Source: Bacillota bacterium
Lineage (GTDB): Bacteria; Bacillota; Clostridia; Oscillospirales; Butyricicoccaceae
Assembly (NCBI GenBank): GCA_030705725.1
Contig: JAUZPW010000021.1
Location: forward strand, 1-12,970
Direction of reading: 5' to 3'
DNA: 12,970 nt
Every line of letters begins with the position of its first letter. The stretch's first letter is position 1. Below the pieces are notes generated by a model. That model worked only from the letters and a program-made list of their open reading frames with translations, searched no databases and was not told the DNA's origin. The translations under genes were made by a program, and so were the position numbers. Positions 1 to 7,142 of this stretch are shown here, in pieces.

Positions 1-950
1 ACAATACCGTTTTTGCTGCTGCTTGACACGACGGAAGCGAGCAGCCATTCATCTTCTCCGGAAAGCACGGATGTTTTTCCGTAATTATTCTCTTTGTAAT
101 ACGGCTTTACATCGAAAAAGGTAAACAGCCCGTTTTTGTCTTCAATATTTCCTTTGCCGCTTTCGATTATCCTGCTCCACTCACTGGGGTAAGCGTTCGC
201 AAAAGTCAGCAACTCTCTGCCTTTGTACATGAAACCCCATTCGTTTTCACCGTTTCTGTCATTATAAAGCCAATAACCGCTGGAGTTTAGCAAATATATA
301 TCCCCGTAGCTTGTAAGCGCAGTGTTCCTTAAATCATCAAACAGGTAATTTGCGTTATAGCTTATTACAACGGATCCCATCCGGGCACCGTTTTCAAACA
401 CCGGCATCGACATCCTTATAACCGGCTGTCTTTCGAGGGTTCCGTCGTCGAAATCAAGCTCAAGCCTTGAAATATAAATCTGATCTTTTAGAAGCTTAGA
501 CAAATTTTTATAATAGCTTTTATTCGCTTTATTTTTAAGCTCTTCGGGTTTTATTGACACTGATCCGTTAGGAAAGTATTCTATTTTAACTTTTTCGTTT
601 CCGCTTACATCGATATACCTTATTTTAGTATATATTTTTTTGCTGTCGGAAAAGAACTTCCAGTTATCCTCAAGCTGAGAAAACGCCGCCGGGGAGCTTA
701 TATTTTGATAGCTCAGCGAATAAGCAAGATATTTAATATCTGAAAAAACAGCGCTTATGTTCTTTTCGATCAGCTCCTTTTGAAGCAAAATAAGGTTTGC
801 CTCATTTAACATTATATCGGATTTCAAATCTTCGTTTTCGGATAATTGCAGGAAAACCCCAATCGTCATCGTTGTTATTCCGGCAACTATCAAAATCAGA
901 ATGCACAATGCGAATATCCTGCCTATACTTCTTTTGGCTAAAGAACTCAT
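1..950 (-). CDS. Membrane sensor protein, N-terminal part (3' end outside window)
   Basis: An uninterrupted minus-strand frame starts at ATG 950-948 and runs off the left edge after 316 codons. The start is set by GGAG at 962-959, eight bases upstream, and by an in-frame TGA just before the ATG. Residues 1-10 are basic (MSSLAKRSIGR). Residues about 11-33 form one hydrophobic helix. The rest is a hydrophilic domain expected outside the cell. The pattern RYIDVSGNEKVKI (111-123), PEELKNKANKSYY (135-147), then IYISRLELD and PVIRMSMPVFENG (176-188) resembles the double-Cache/PAS-like ligand-binding domains of bacterial histidine kinases, diguanylate cyclases and chemoreceptors. The second transmembrane helix and the output domain (kinase, GGDEF or methyl-accepting) are not in the window, so the signalling output is unknown. 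It is divergent from hflX, with 154 bases between the two starts. The sensor class is fairly secure; the exact protein type is not. Confidence 0.8.
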   Translation of the reverse strand, partial: MSSLAKRSIGRIFALCILILIVAGITTMTIGVFLQLSENEDLKSDIMLNEANLILLQKELIEKNISAVFSDIKYLAYSLSYQNISSPAAFSQLEDNWKFFSDSKKIYTKIRYIDVSGNEKVKIEYFPNGSVSIKPEELKNKANKSYYKNLSKLLKDQIYISRLELDFDDGTLERQPVIRMSMPVFENGARMGSVVISYNANYLFDDLRNTALTSYGDIYLLNSSGYWLYNDRNGENEWGFMYKGRELLTFANAYPSEWSRIIESGKGNIEDKNGLFTFFDVKPYYKENNYGKTSVLSGEDEWLLASVVSSSSKNGI

Positions 951-1064
951 ATATCATACTCCGAAACTTATTTTACTTGTTAACTGAATGGTATATCGTC
1001 TTTTAACGAATAAAAGTTAACAGCCAAATTTTGGGGCAAATTTTAACAAACGTCATTTTGAAAA

Positions 1065-1077
1065 TATGGTATAATAA
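1065..1077 (+). promoter_or_regulatory. Extended -10 promoter for hflX
   Basis: TATGGTATAATAA contains a perfect TATAAT (1070-1075) preceded by TG and one base (TGGTATAAT), the extended -10 element used by vegetative sigma factors. No good -35 hexamer lies 16-18 bp upstream, as is usual for extended -10 promoters. Transcription would begin near 1082, about 23 bases before the hflX start. The same 13-base string occurs as the promoter of the minus-strand glycosylation unit (10477-10465). Confidence 0.65.
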
Positions 1078-1104
1078 AATATTATTTAATTCGGAGGATA
1101 AAGC

Positions 1105-2379
1105 TTGGAAGAGAACAGAGAAAACCGGGAAGAGGAGCTTGCGGTTCTTGTGGGACTTTCATCGCACGCGCTCGAAGAAGACGAAAATTCCGACGAAAAG
1201 ACCATGGACGAGCTGGAAGAGCTGTTAAAAACCGCGGGCGGGGTCTCGATCGCGAGAATAATACAAAACAGGCAGTCCCCCGACCCCAAAACATTTATCG
1301 GGGAAGGAAAAGCGCTTGAAATCAAAGAGTATGCAACACAAAACTCGGCAACCCTGATAATTTTCGATAACGAAATAAGCCCGTCGCAGACCCGCGCGCT
1401 TGAAGACCTTATCGGGATAAGAGTTATAGACCGAAGCACCCTGATACTTGATATATTCGCGTCGCGCGCCAGAACAAAGGAAGGAAAGCTGCAGGTCGAA
1501 TATGCGCAGTACAAATATCTGCTGCCAAGACTTACCGGCATGTGGCAGCATCTTGTGCGGCAGACGTCCTCCGGCGGTAAAAGCCCGATAGGAACGAGGG
1601 GGCCCGGCGAGACGCAGCTCGAGACTGACCGCAGGCACATGCGCGAACGCCTGAAAAAAGTCGGCGAGGAGCTTGAAAAGGTCAAAACGGTTCGGGCAAA
1701 CCAACGCCGGAAAAGAGAGAAAACCGGCCTTCCGCTGGTCGCTATCGTAGGTTATACAAACGCCGGCAAATCTACGCTCCTGAACACTCTGACGGGCTCC
1801 TCGATCGAGGCCAACGACAGGCTTTTTGACACGCTTGATCCAACGACGAGGCTGCTCAGGTTATCAGATTCACAGGAGATCGCCATATCAGATACCGTCG
1901 GGTTTATTAAAAAGCTGCCGCACCATCTGATAGAGGCGTTTAAGGCAACGCTTGAGGAACTGAGCTACGCCGATCTGCTTCTGCACGTAATCGATCTTTC
2001 AAACCAGGAACACCGTGCTCAGGAACAGGTGGTAGAAAAGCTGATCGCCGAGCTCAACAACGAGAAGAAGCCGGTAATAAAGGTTTATAATAAATGCGAC
2101 AGGGTTTCCCTAGACATTTATCCAAAGGGTGAAAACACTGTGCTTATCTCGGCGATGACCGGCGAGGGGCTTGATTTGTTAAAGGAAAAAATAATTTCAG
2201 TGCTTGCTGAAAAAATGCACAGCGTTTCGTTCACACTGCCTTACGGAGCGTCGAAGATTCTCGACATGCTCTATAAAAGCGCAGAGGTTAAAAAAGCGGA
2301 GTATAAAGAAGAGGGCATCTTCATTGAAGCGTTATGCGACGGCAGAGTTTACGAAATGATTTCCGATTGGGTGAAGTAG
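1105..2379 (+). CDS. hflX: Ribosome-associated GTPase HflX
   Basis: HflX is a cytosolic GTPase that binds the 50S subunit and splits stalled or stress-arrested ribosomes. The 424 residues hold an N-terminal HflX domain (about 10-185) ending in the family signature GPGETQLETDRR (167-178), a coiled linker, and a G domain. The GTPase motifs are all present: G1 GYTNAGKST (216-224), the G2 region DTLDPTTR (242-249), G3 DTVG (263-266), G4 NKCD (329-332) and G5 SAM (349-351). A short C-terminal domain follows. Translation starts at TTG 1105-1107, seven bases after GGAGGA (1093-1098). No ATG or GTG is as well placed, so this is a true non-ATG start. The length is normal for the family. An extended -10 promoter lies just upstream, and the next gene begins one base after the stop, so the two are probably cotranscribed and coupled. 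Confidence 0.96.
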   Translation: MEENRENREEELAVLVGLSSHALEEDENSDEKTMDELEELLKTAGGVSIARIIQNRQSPDPKTFIGEGKALEIKEYATQNSATLIIFDNEISPSQTRALEDLIGIRVIDRSTLILDIFASRARTKEGKLQVEYAQYKYLLPRLTGMWQHLVRQTSSGGKSPIGTRGPGETQLETDRRHMRERLKKVGEELEKVKTVRANQRRKREKTGLPLVAIVGYTNAGKSTLLNTLTGSSIEANDRLFDTLDPTTRLLRLSDSQEIAISDTVGFIKKLPHHLIEAFKATLEELSYADLLLHVIDLSNQEHRAQEQVVEKLIAELNNEKKPVIKVYNKCDRVSLDIYPKGENTVLISAMTGEGLDLLKEKIISVLAEKMHSVSFTLPYGASKILDMLYKSAEVKKAEYKEEGIFIEALCDGRVYEMISDWVK

Positions 2380-2380
2380 C

Positions 2381-3007
2381 ATGGAAGGGCTCAGAATCCC
2401 CGCCAAAGACGCGGTATATGAGATGACAGAAAAAAAGTCGCGCTTTATAGGGCACATATTTAACGTAGCTTCCGCTGAGGAAGCGGCGGAGAAAATCGCG
2501 GGAGTAAGAAAAAAGCACTATGACGCCACGCACAACGTGCCCGCATATCTGCTGAGGGACGGTACAATGCGTTCTAGCGACGACGGGGAGCCGCAGGGAA
2601 CCGCCGGGCTTCCGATTCTTTCCGTTTTGCAGAGAGAGAATATTACAGATGTCCTTTGCGTAGTCACGCGCTATTTCGGGGGTATTCTGTTAGGCGCCGG
2701 CGGGCTTACGCGTGCTTACTCCTCATGCGCTAAGCTTGCGCTTAAAGAAGCCGGAATATCTGAGCTAAAGCCGCACCGCCGGATTTTATGCAAATGTTCC
2801 TACCACGATTACCAGGTACTTCTAAACAATTTCGTTAATTTTAACGTTCAGTCGTGCGATATATTGTATGAAGAGGATATAAAATTCACGGTTTTCGTTC
2901 CTTCACGGAACACTCCCGAATTTCTTACAATGCTGCAAAACGCTACGGCGGGGCGTGCAGAGTCAAAAGACGAGGGGGAAAACTTTATTCCCGAAAAAAT
3001 TTCTTAA
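2381..3007 (+). CDS. yigZ: YigZ / IMPACT (UPF0029) family protein
   Basis: A 208-residue protein close to the usual length of the bacterial YigZ family (about 200). The N-terminal IMPACT domain is clear: KKSRFIGHI (18-26), then the signature DDGEPQGTAG (67-76), VVTRYFGGILLGAGGLTRAY (94-113), a glycine-rich, arginine-containing surface typical of the family. Residues about 133-195 match the smaller ferredoxin-like C-terminal domain. The tail after about 190 is charged and probably disordered. The molecular function of bacterial YigZ is not settled; eukaryotic IMPACT relatives regulate the Gcn2 translation-stress kinase through Gcn1. The ATG sits one base after the hflX TAG, with no strong ribosome binding site of its own, so translational coupling with hflX is likely. 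Pairing with a ribosome-stress GTPase fits a translation-related role, but that is inference. Confidence 0.92.
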   Translation: MEGLRIPAKDAVYEMTEKKSRFIGHIFNVASAEEAAEKIAGVRKKHYDATHNVPAYLLRDGTMRSSDDGEPQGTAGLPILSVLQRENITDVLCVVTRYFGGILLGAGGLTRAYSSCAKLALKEAGISELKPHRRILCKCSYHDYQVLLNNFVNFNVQSCDILYEEDIKFTVFVPSRNTPEFLTMLQNATAGRAESKDEGENFIPEKIS

Positions 3008-3084
3008 ATAAAAAAAGGAAAACTAAATTATAGAGCGTATATTAAAATATAGGGAAAAAGGCCTGCCGGAAAAGAGGCTTATTA

Positions 3085-4089
3085 ATGACGGCAAGGGAAA
3101 GAATAGAGCAAAACGAACGCCTGATTTTATCGGAACGCGCAACTCTCTCTGAAAACTCCAGGGGACGTGAAGCGGAAGAGCCTGAGTGTTCGGTCAGAAC
3201 CTGCTTTATGCGCGACCGCGACCGGATAATCCATTCAAAATCGTTCCGACGTCTAAAACACAAGACGCAGGTGTTTTTGTCCCCGGAGGGCGACCATTAC
3301 AGGACGCGCCTTACGCATACTCTCGAGGTCTCGCAGATTTCAAGAACCATAGCGCGCGCGCTCGGACTGAACGAGGATCTTACGGAGGCGATAGCCCTCG
3401 GCCACGACCTCGGGCACACGCCGTTCGGCCACGCGGGGGAAAAAGCGCTTGACGAAATTTGCCCCGAAGGTTTCAGACATAACGAGCAAAGCGTGCGCGT
3501 CGTTACTAAAATAGAAAATGAGGGCAGGGGGCTGAACCTGACCTTTGAAGTGCGTGATGGTATGCGCTGTCATACGGGAGACAAGCGCGCCGATACGCTG
3601 GAGGGAAGAATAATTCACTTTTCCGACCGGATTGCCTATATTAACCACGACATTGACGATGCGATACGCGCCGGAATACTTAAGGAATGTGATATACCCG
3701 GGGATATTTGCGTCAGTCTGGGCTCTTCACACAAAGAGCGCATAAATACTCTTGTTCATTCAGTAATCAGGGCAAGCTCCGGGCTTTCGGACGTAGGGCT
3801 CGAGCCTGAGCACGGAGAAGCTATGGAGGCGCTCAGAAAATTCATGTTTGAGCATGTTTACAGGAATCCCGAGGCCAAAGGCGAGGAAAAAAAGGGAATT
3901 GACATACTTAAACGCCTGTATGAATATTTTATATCAAATACGGACAGGCTGCCTCTGGAGTTTAAGGATATCGCCGAAAGCGACGGACGGCCGCGGGCAG
4001 TATGCGACTATATCGCCGGCATGACCGACCGCTACGCTATAACTGTTTATTCTGATATTTTTATACCGAAGGGATGGCAAAGGGTGTAA
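3085..4089 (+). CDS. dgt: Deoxyguanosinetriphosphate triphosphohydrolase-like protein (HD dNTPase)
   Basis: Enzymes of this family hydrolyse dNTPs to deoxynucleosides and triphosphate, adjusting the DNA precursor pool in the cytosol. The 334 residues show the HD-superfamily metal ligands: H78 (in RLTHTLEVSQ), H107-D108 (GHDLGHTPFGHAG, 106-118) and D181 (HFSDRIAYINHD, 178-189). The substrate-site stretch FRRLKHKTQVFLSPEGDHYR (54-73) is strongly conserved in the family, as is GFRHNEQSVRVV (129-140). The protein is of the shorter Gram-positive type, without the extended domains of the E. coli enzyme. ATG 3085 follows AGAGG (3073-3077) by seven bases, and an in-frame TAA at 3043-3045 limits upstream extension. 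It lies upstream of dnaG and rpoD, linking nucleotide supply with replication priming. Substrate preference and allosteric activation cannot be read from the sequence. Confidence 0.94.
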   Translation: MTARERIEQNERLILSERATLSENSRGREAEEPECSVRTCFMRDRDRIIHSKSFRRLKHKTQVFLSPEGDHYRTRLTHTLEVSQISRTIARALGLNEDLTEAIALGHDLGHTPFGHAGEKALDEICPEGFRHNEQSVRVVTKIENEGRGLNLTFEVRDGMRCHTGDKRADTLEGRIIHFSDRIAYINHDIDDAIRAGILKECDIPGDICVSLGSSHKERINTLVHSVIRASSGLSDVGLEPEHGEAMEALRKFMFEHVYRNPEAKGEEKKGIDILKRLYEYFISNTDRLPLEFKDIAESDGRPRAVCDYIAGMTDRYAITVYSDIFIPKGWQRV

Positions 4090-4156
4090 AGCGGTATAGT
4101 TTTACTGAAATCTGGTAAATATATGTTTTATCGAAAGGGCGAAAGGAGGCTTGAAA

Positions 4157-5917
4157 ATGTCGATTCCGGATCGCTTTATTGACGAACTTACGGCAAAGTG
4201 CGATATTGTGGACATTATTTCACGCTATGTCGCCCTTAAAAAAAGCGGCGGAAACTTTTTCGGGCTTTGTCCGTTTCATTCGGAGAAAACGCCCTCTTTT
4301 TCGGTTTCGCCGGACAAGCAGATTTATCATTGCTTCGGATGCTCAAAGGGCGGCGGGGTTATTAATTTTATTATGAACATCGAAAACCTCGATTTCCCCG
4401 AATCGGTTCGTTTTCTTGCTAAAATTTTGAATATGGAAGTCCCCGAGGACGGGAAAACGGGCGGCGATTCCTCAAAAAAAGAACGCCTTTACGCAGCGAG
4501 CACGGAGGCGGCGCGGTATTTCCACGCAAAATTATTTTCAGACGAGGGGAAAGAGGCGCTTTCATATCTTGAACGGCGCGCGCTTTCCAAAAGGACAATC
4601 CGGAATTTCGGGCTGGGATACGCGCCCGACGCGTGGGACGGGCTTATAAAAGAGCTTATGGAAAAGGGTTTTACAAAAAACGAGCTCCTGGACGCCGGGC
4701 TTGTCGTTAAAAATTCGAAGGGTTCTATTTACGACAGGTTCAGAAACCGTGCGATGTTTCCGATAATAGACCTGAGAGGCAACGTTATAGGCTTCGGAGG
4801 AAGGGTTCTCGACCAGTCTCTTCCGAAATATTTGAACTCGCCGGACACTCCAATATTCAACAAAAGCAGGAATCTTTTTGCGATAAATATCGCGAAAAAC
4901 GTGAAAAGCAGGACGATTCTGCTCGCAGAGGGGTATATGGATGTAATAGCGCTTCACCAGGCAGGGTTTACTAACGCCGTGGCGTCTCTCGGAACCTCGC
5001 TTACCGAGGACCAGGCCCGTCTGATTTCCAGGTATGCCGACGAGGCCGTTATTTCATATGACGCTGACGAAGCAGGGCGAAAAGCGGCCGCTCGCGCGAT
5101 AAATATTTTGAAAAAGACGGGTCTAAACGTTAAAATACTGCGCATTCCCGGGGCTAAAGACCCGGATGAATTCATAAAATCAAATGGAGCGGATGCTTTC
5201 CTAAATCTTTTGAGCCGTTCCGAAAACCATATCGAATACCGGCTGTGCGATCTGCGGGCCAAATATAATCTCGGGCTTGACGAGGATCGGGTTTCTTACC
5301 TTAAAGCGGCGGCAAAGCTGCTTTCGACCGTCGAAAGCCCCGTAGAGCGTGAAATCTACGCTTCCCGCGTCGCCGAGGAAGCAAAGATCACCCTTTCCGG
5401 CATGCTTAACGAGATTAAAAAGGAATACTCACTTTTTGAAAAAAAGAAGAAAAGAGAAGAAAAAAGAGAGATTCTTTCGCCTGCCAGCGCAATCCAGCCG
5501 AAAACACGCGAATTCCGGTACGGCAACGTTCATTCGGCCGCCGCGGAAGAAGGCATTATATCGCTTTGTTTTTACGATCCGACGCTTATACCGGATATTT
5601 TGAGCCGGATTTCATCCGCCGAATTTTCTTCGAGGCTTTTGGGTAAGGTGCTTGATATTGCAGCGGAGAGGTATAAGGACGAGCGGCCCGTTACTCTGCC
5701 GTCGGTTTCGGATTCGCTCAGCGAGGCGGAGATTTCACATATATCTAAAGTTATTTCAAAGCCGGTCAAAGGTTCTGATATAAAAAAAGCAATGTCCGAT
5801 TACATAAGTATAATTAAGCTGCAGTCGCTTAAAGGAGAAAACCTTGACGAGGAATCGCTCCTTCTGGCGCAGTCAAAGTACAGAGAAATAAAGGGTTTTG
5901 GAGGAAACAAGGTATGA
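4157..5917 (+). CDS. dnaG: DNA primase DnaG
   Basis: DnaG synthesises RNA primers at the replication fork together with the replicative helicase. The 586 residues show an N-terminal CHC2 zinc-binding domain with C38, H41, C59 and C62 (CPFH at 38-41, CFGC at 59-62). The catalytic core has RFRNRAMFPI (194-203) and a TOPRIM fold with catalytic E258 (LLAEGYMDV, 255-263) and D302/D304 (SYDADEAGR, 300-308). A lysine/glutamate-rich linker at about 427-440 is followed by a divergent C-terminal helicase-interaction domain (about 460-586). The start is ATG 4157, seven bases after AGGAGG (4144-4149). A TTG at 4151 is in frame but only one base from that site, too close to be used. The stop overlaps the rpoD ATG by four bases, so the two are translationally coupled. 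Confidence 0.97.
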   Translation: MSIPDRFIDELTAKCDIVDIISRYVALKKSGGNFFGLCPFHSEKTPSFSVSPDKQIYHCFGCSKGGGVINFIMNIENLDFPESVRFLAKILNMEVPEDGKTGGDSSKKERLYAASTEAARYFHAKLFSDEGKEALSYLERRALSKRTIRNFGLGYAPDAWDGLIKELMEKGFTKNELLDAGLVVKNSKGSIYDRFRNRAMFPIIDLRGNVIGFGGRVLDQSLPKYLNSPDTPIFNKSRNLFAINIAKNVKSRTILLAEGYMDVIALHQAGFTNAVASLGTSLTEDQARLISRYADEAVISYDADEAGRKAAARAINILKKTGLNVKILRIPGAKDPDEFIKSNGADAFLNLLSRSENHIEYRLCDLRAKYNLGLDEDRVSYLKAAAKLLSTVESPVEREIYASRVAEEAKITLSGMLNEIKKEYSLFEKKKKREEKREILSPASAIQPKTREFRYGNVHSAAAEEGIISLCFYDPTLIPDILSRISSAEFSSRLLGKVLDIAAERYKDERPVTLPSVSDSLSEAEISHISKVISKPVKGSDIKKAMSDYISIIKLQSLKGENLDEESLLLAQSKYREIKGFGGNKV

Positions 5918-7026
5918 TCAGTCCTGAAAGCAAAAAGCAAACGGTTAAGGATTTAATCGAGCTGGGAAAAAAGAAGGGAAAGCTTAACTATAAAGAGCTT
6001 ACTGACGCCGCGCTTGAGCTGGAGCTCGGGAGCGAGCAGATAGACAGGCTTTACGATACGCTGGAAAACCTCGGCATCGAGGTTCTTATCGATGAGGAGG
6101 CCGAAAGCCAGGAGGAGATTATGCCCCCCGCCCTCGAAACGATTGAGGAAATTCCGGAAGAGGAGCTCAAAGACCCGATTGCGCTTGCCGACGGCCTCGC
6201 GATCGACGACCCGGTGCGTATGTATTTAAAGGAGATCGGTAAGGTTGATCTCCTTTCCACCGAAGAGGAAATCGATCTTGCAAGGAGAATGGCGGAAGGC
6301 GATGAAAAGGCGAAAACGGCGCTTGCGCAGGCAAACCTCCGCCTTGTCGTTTCAATAGCAAAACGATATGTCGGACGCGGCATGCTGTTTTTAGACCTTA
6401 TCCAGGAAGGAAACCTCGGCCTTTTAAAGGCCGTCGAAAAATTCGACCAGTCCAAAGGGTTTAAGTTTTCAACCTATGCCACTTGGTGGATCCGCCAGGC
6501 GATAACCCGCGCGATTGCCGACCAGGCGAGGACTATCCGCATTCCGGTGCATATGGTCGAAACCATCAACAAGGTCATACGCGTTTCACGCCAGCTTTTA
6601 CAGGAGCTGGGGCATGACCCGTCGCCGGAGGAAATCGCCCAGGAAATGGATATGGACGTTTCAAAGGTGAGAGAGATACTCAAAATAGCCCAGGAGCCCG
6701 TGTCGCTCGAAACGCCGATCGGCGAGGAGGAAGACAGCCATCTCGGCGACTTTATACCCGACGACGACGCTCCGGAGCCGGCTGAGGCCGCATCTTTCAT
6801 GCTTTTAAGGGAGCAGCTTGTCGACGTTTTGAAAACCCTTACGCCGAGAGAGGAAAAGGTCCTTAAGCTTCGTTTCGGCATAGAGGACGGGCGTATGCGC
6901 ACGCTCGAGGAGGTCGGAAAGGAATTTAACGTGACAAGGGAACGCATCCGTCAGATCGAAGCAAAGGCCCTCCGCAAGCTTCGTCATCCGAGCCGTTCAA
7001 AAAAGCTCAAGGATTACCTTGGCTAA
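5914..7026 (+). CDS. rpoD: RNA polymerase principal sigma factor RpoD/SigA
   Basis: This is the vegetative sigma-70 factor that directs core RNA polymerase to -35/-10 promoters. The 370 residues contain a region 1.1-like N-terminus (about 4-60), an acidic spacer (about 61-95) and region 1.2 (DPVRMYLKEIGKVDLLS, 99-115). Region 2 includes NLRLVVSIAKRYVGRG (141-156), DLIQEGNLGL (161-170) and the -10-recognition stretch FSTYATWWIRQAI (185-197). Region 3 spans about 210-295. Region 4 has LTPREEKVLKLRFG (309-322) and the -35-recognition helix-turn-helix TLEEVGKEFNVTRERIRQIE (330-349). The length is typical of Gram-positive SigA, without the long non-conserved insert of the E. coli protein. ATG 5914 overlaps the dnaG stop (ATGA) and has GGAGG at 5900-5904, nine bases upstream. 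The strong consensus promoters in this window fit the specificity of such a factor. Confidence 0.98.
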   Translation: MISPESKKQTVKDLIELGKKKGKLNYKELTDAALELELGSEQIDRLYDTLENLGIEVLIDEEAESQEEIMPPALETIEEIPEEELKDPIALADGLAIDDPVRMYLKEIGKVDLLSTEEEIDLARRMAEGDEKAKTALAQANLRLVVSIAKRYVGRGMLFLDLIQEGNLGLLKAVEKFDQSKGFKFSTYATWWIRQAITRAIADQARTIRIPVHMVETINKVIRVSRQLLQELGHDPSPEEIAQEMDMDVSKVREILKIAQEPVSLETPIGEEEDSHLGDFIPDDDAPEPAEAASFMLLREQLVDVLKTLTPREEKVLKLRFGIEDGRMRTLEEVGKEFNVTRERIRQIEAKALRKLRHPSRSKKLKDYLG

Positions 7027-7038
7027 AAAAATTCGGTG

Positions 7039-7064
7039 GGTAGTTTAATTCGCAAATAACTACC
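7039..7064 (+). other. Small hairpin in the rpoD 3' untranslated region
   Basis: GGTAGTT (7039-7045) and AACTACC (7058-7064) form a perfect 7-bp inverted repeat around a 12-base loop, starting 13 bases after the rpoD stop. Only TTT follows, so it is a poor intrinsic terminator. It could protect the 3' end or act as a weak first terminator before the stronger hairpin at 7094-7120. Function is inferred only. Confidence 0.35.
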
Positions 7065-7093
7065 TTTACATAAATGTTAACCATTATAAAAAA

Positions 7094-7120
7094 CACAGGC
7101 GGTTTATAAACCCGCCTGTG
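7094..7120. terminator. Bidirectional intrinsic terminator between rpoD and the glycosylation unit
   Basis: CACAGGCGG (7094-7102) and CCGCCTGTG (7112-7120) form a perfect 9-bp GC-rich stem with a 9-base loop. On the plus strand it is followed by CG and then TTTTT (7123-7127). On the minus strand the reverse complement of 7088-7093 gives TTTTTT directly after the stem. The hairpin therefore has a U-tract on both sides and can end rpoD transcripts from the left and GT2 transcripts from the right (the GT2 stop is at 7143-7145). Confidence 0.88.
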
Positions 7121-7142
7121 CGTTTTTATATATTCTGAGGTT

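Noticed and set aside
797..1006. Plus-strand 69-codon frame near the sensor start
   Set aside because: It runs antisense to the sensor N-terminus and across the divergent promoter region, with no initiation signal.
1086..1685. Minus-strand open frame of 199 codons
   Set aside because: It lies opposite hflX, is serine-rich in the way antisense frames of such genes are, and has no ribosome binding site.
3008..3084. Possible promoter or terminator between yigZ and dgt
   Set aside because: AT-rich strings such as TATATT occur, but no spaced -35 and no stable stem with a T-run.
4090..4150. Possible promoter between dgt and dnaG (TGGTAAATAT region)
   Set aside because: The -10 match is poor and no -35 fits, so I cannot support it.
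4151..4156. TTG start for dnaG at 4151
   Set aside because: It is one base from the AGGAGG; ATG 4157 at seven-base spacing is far better.
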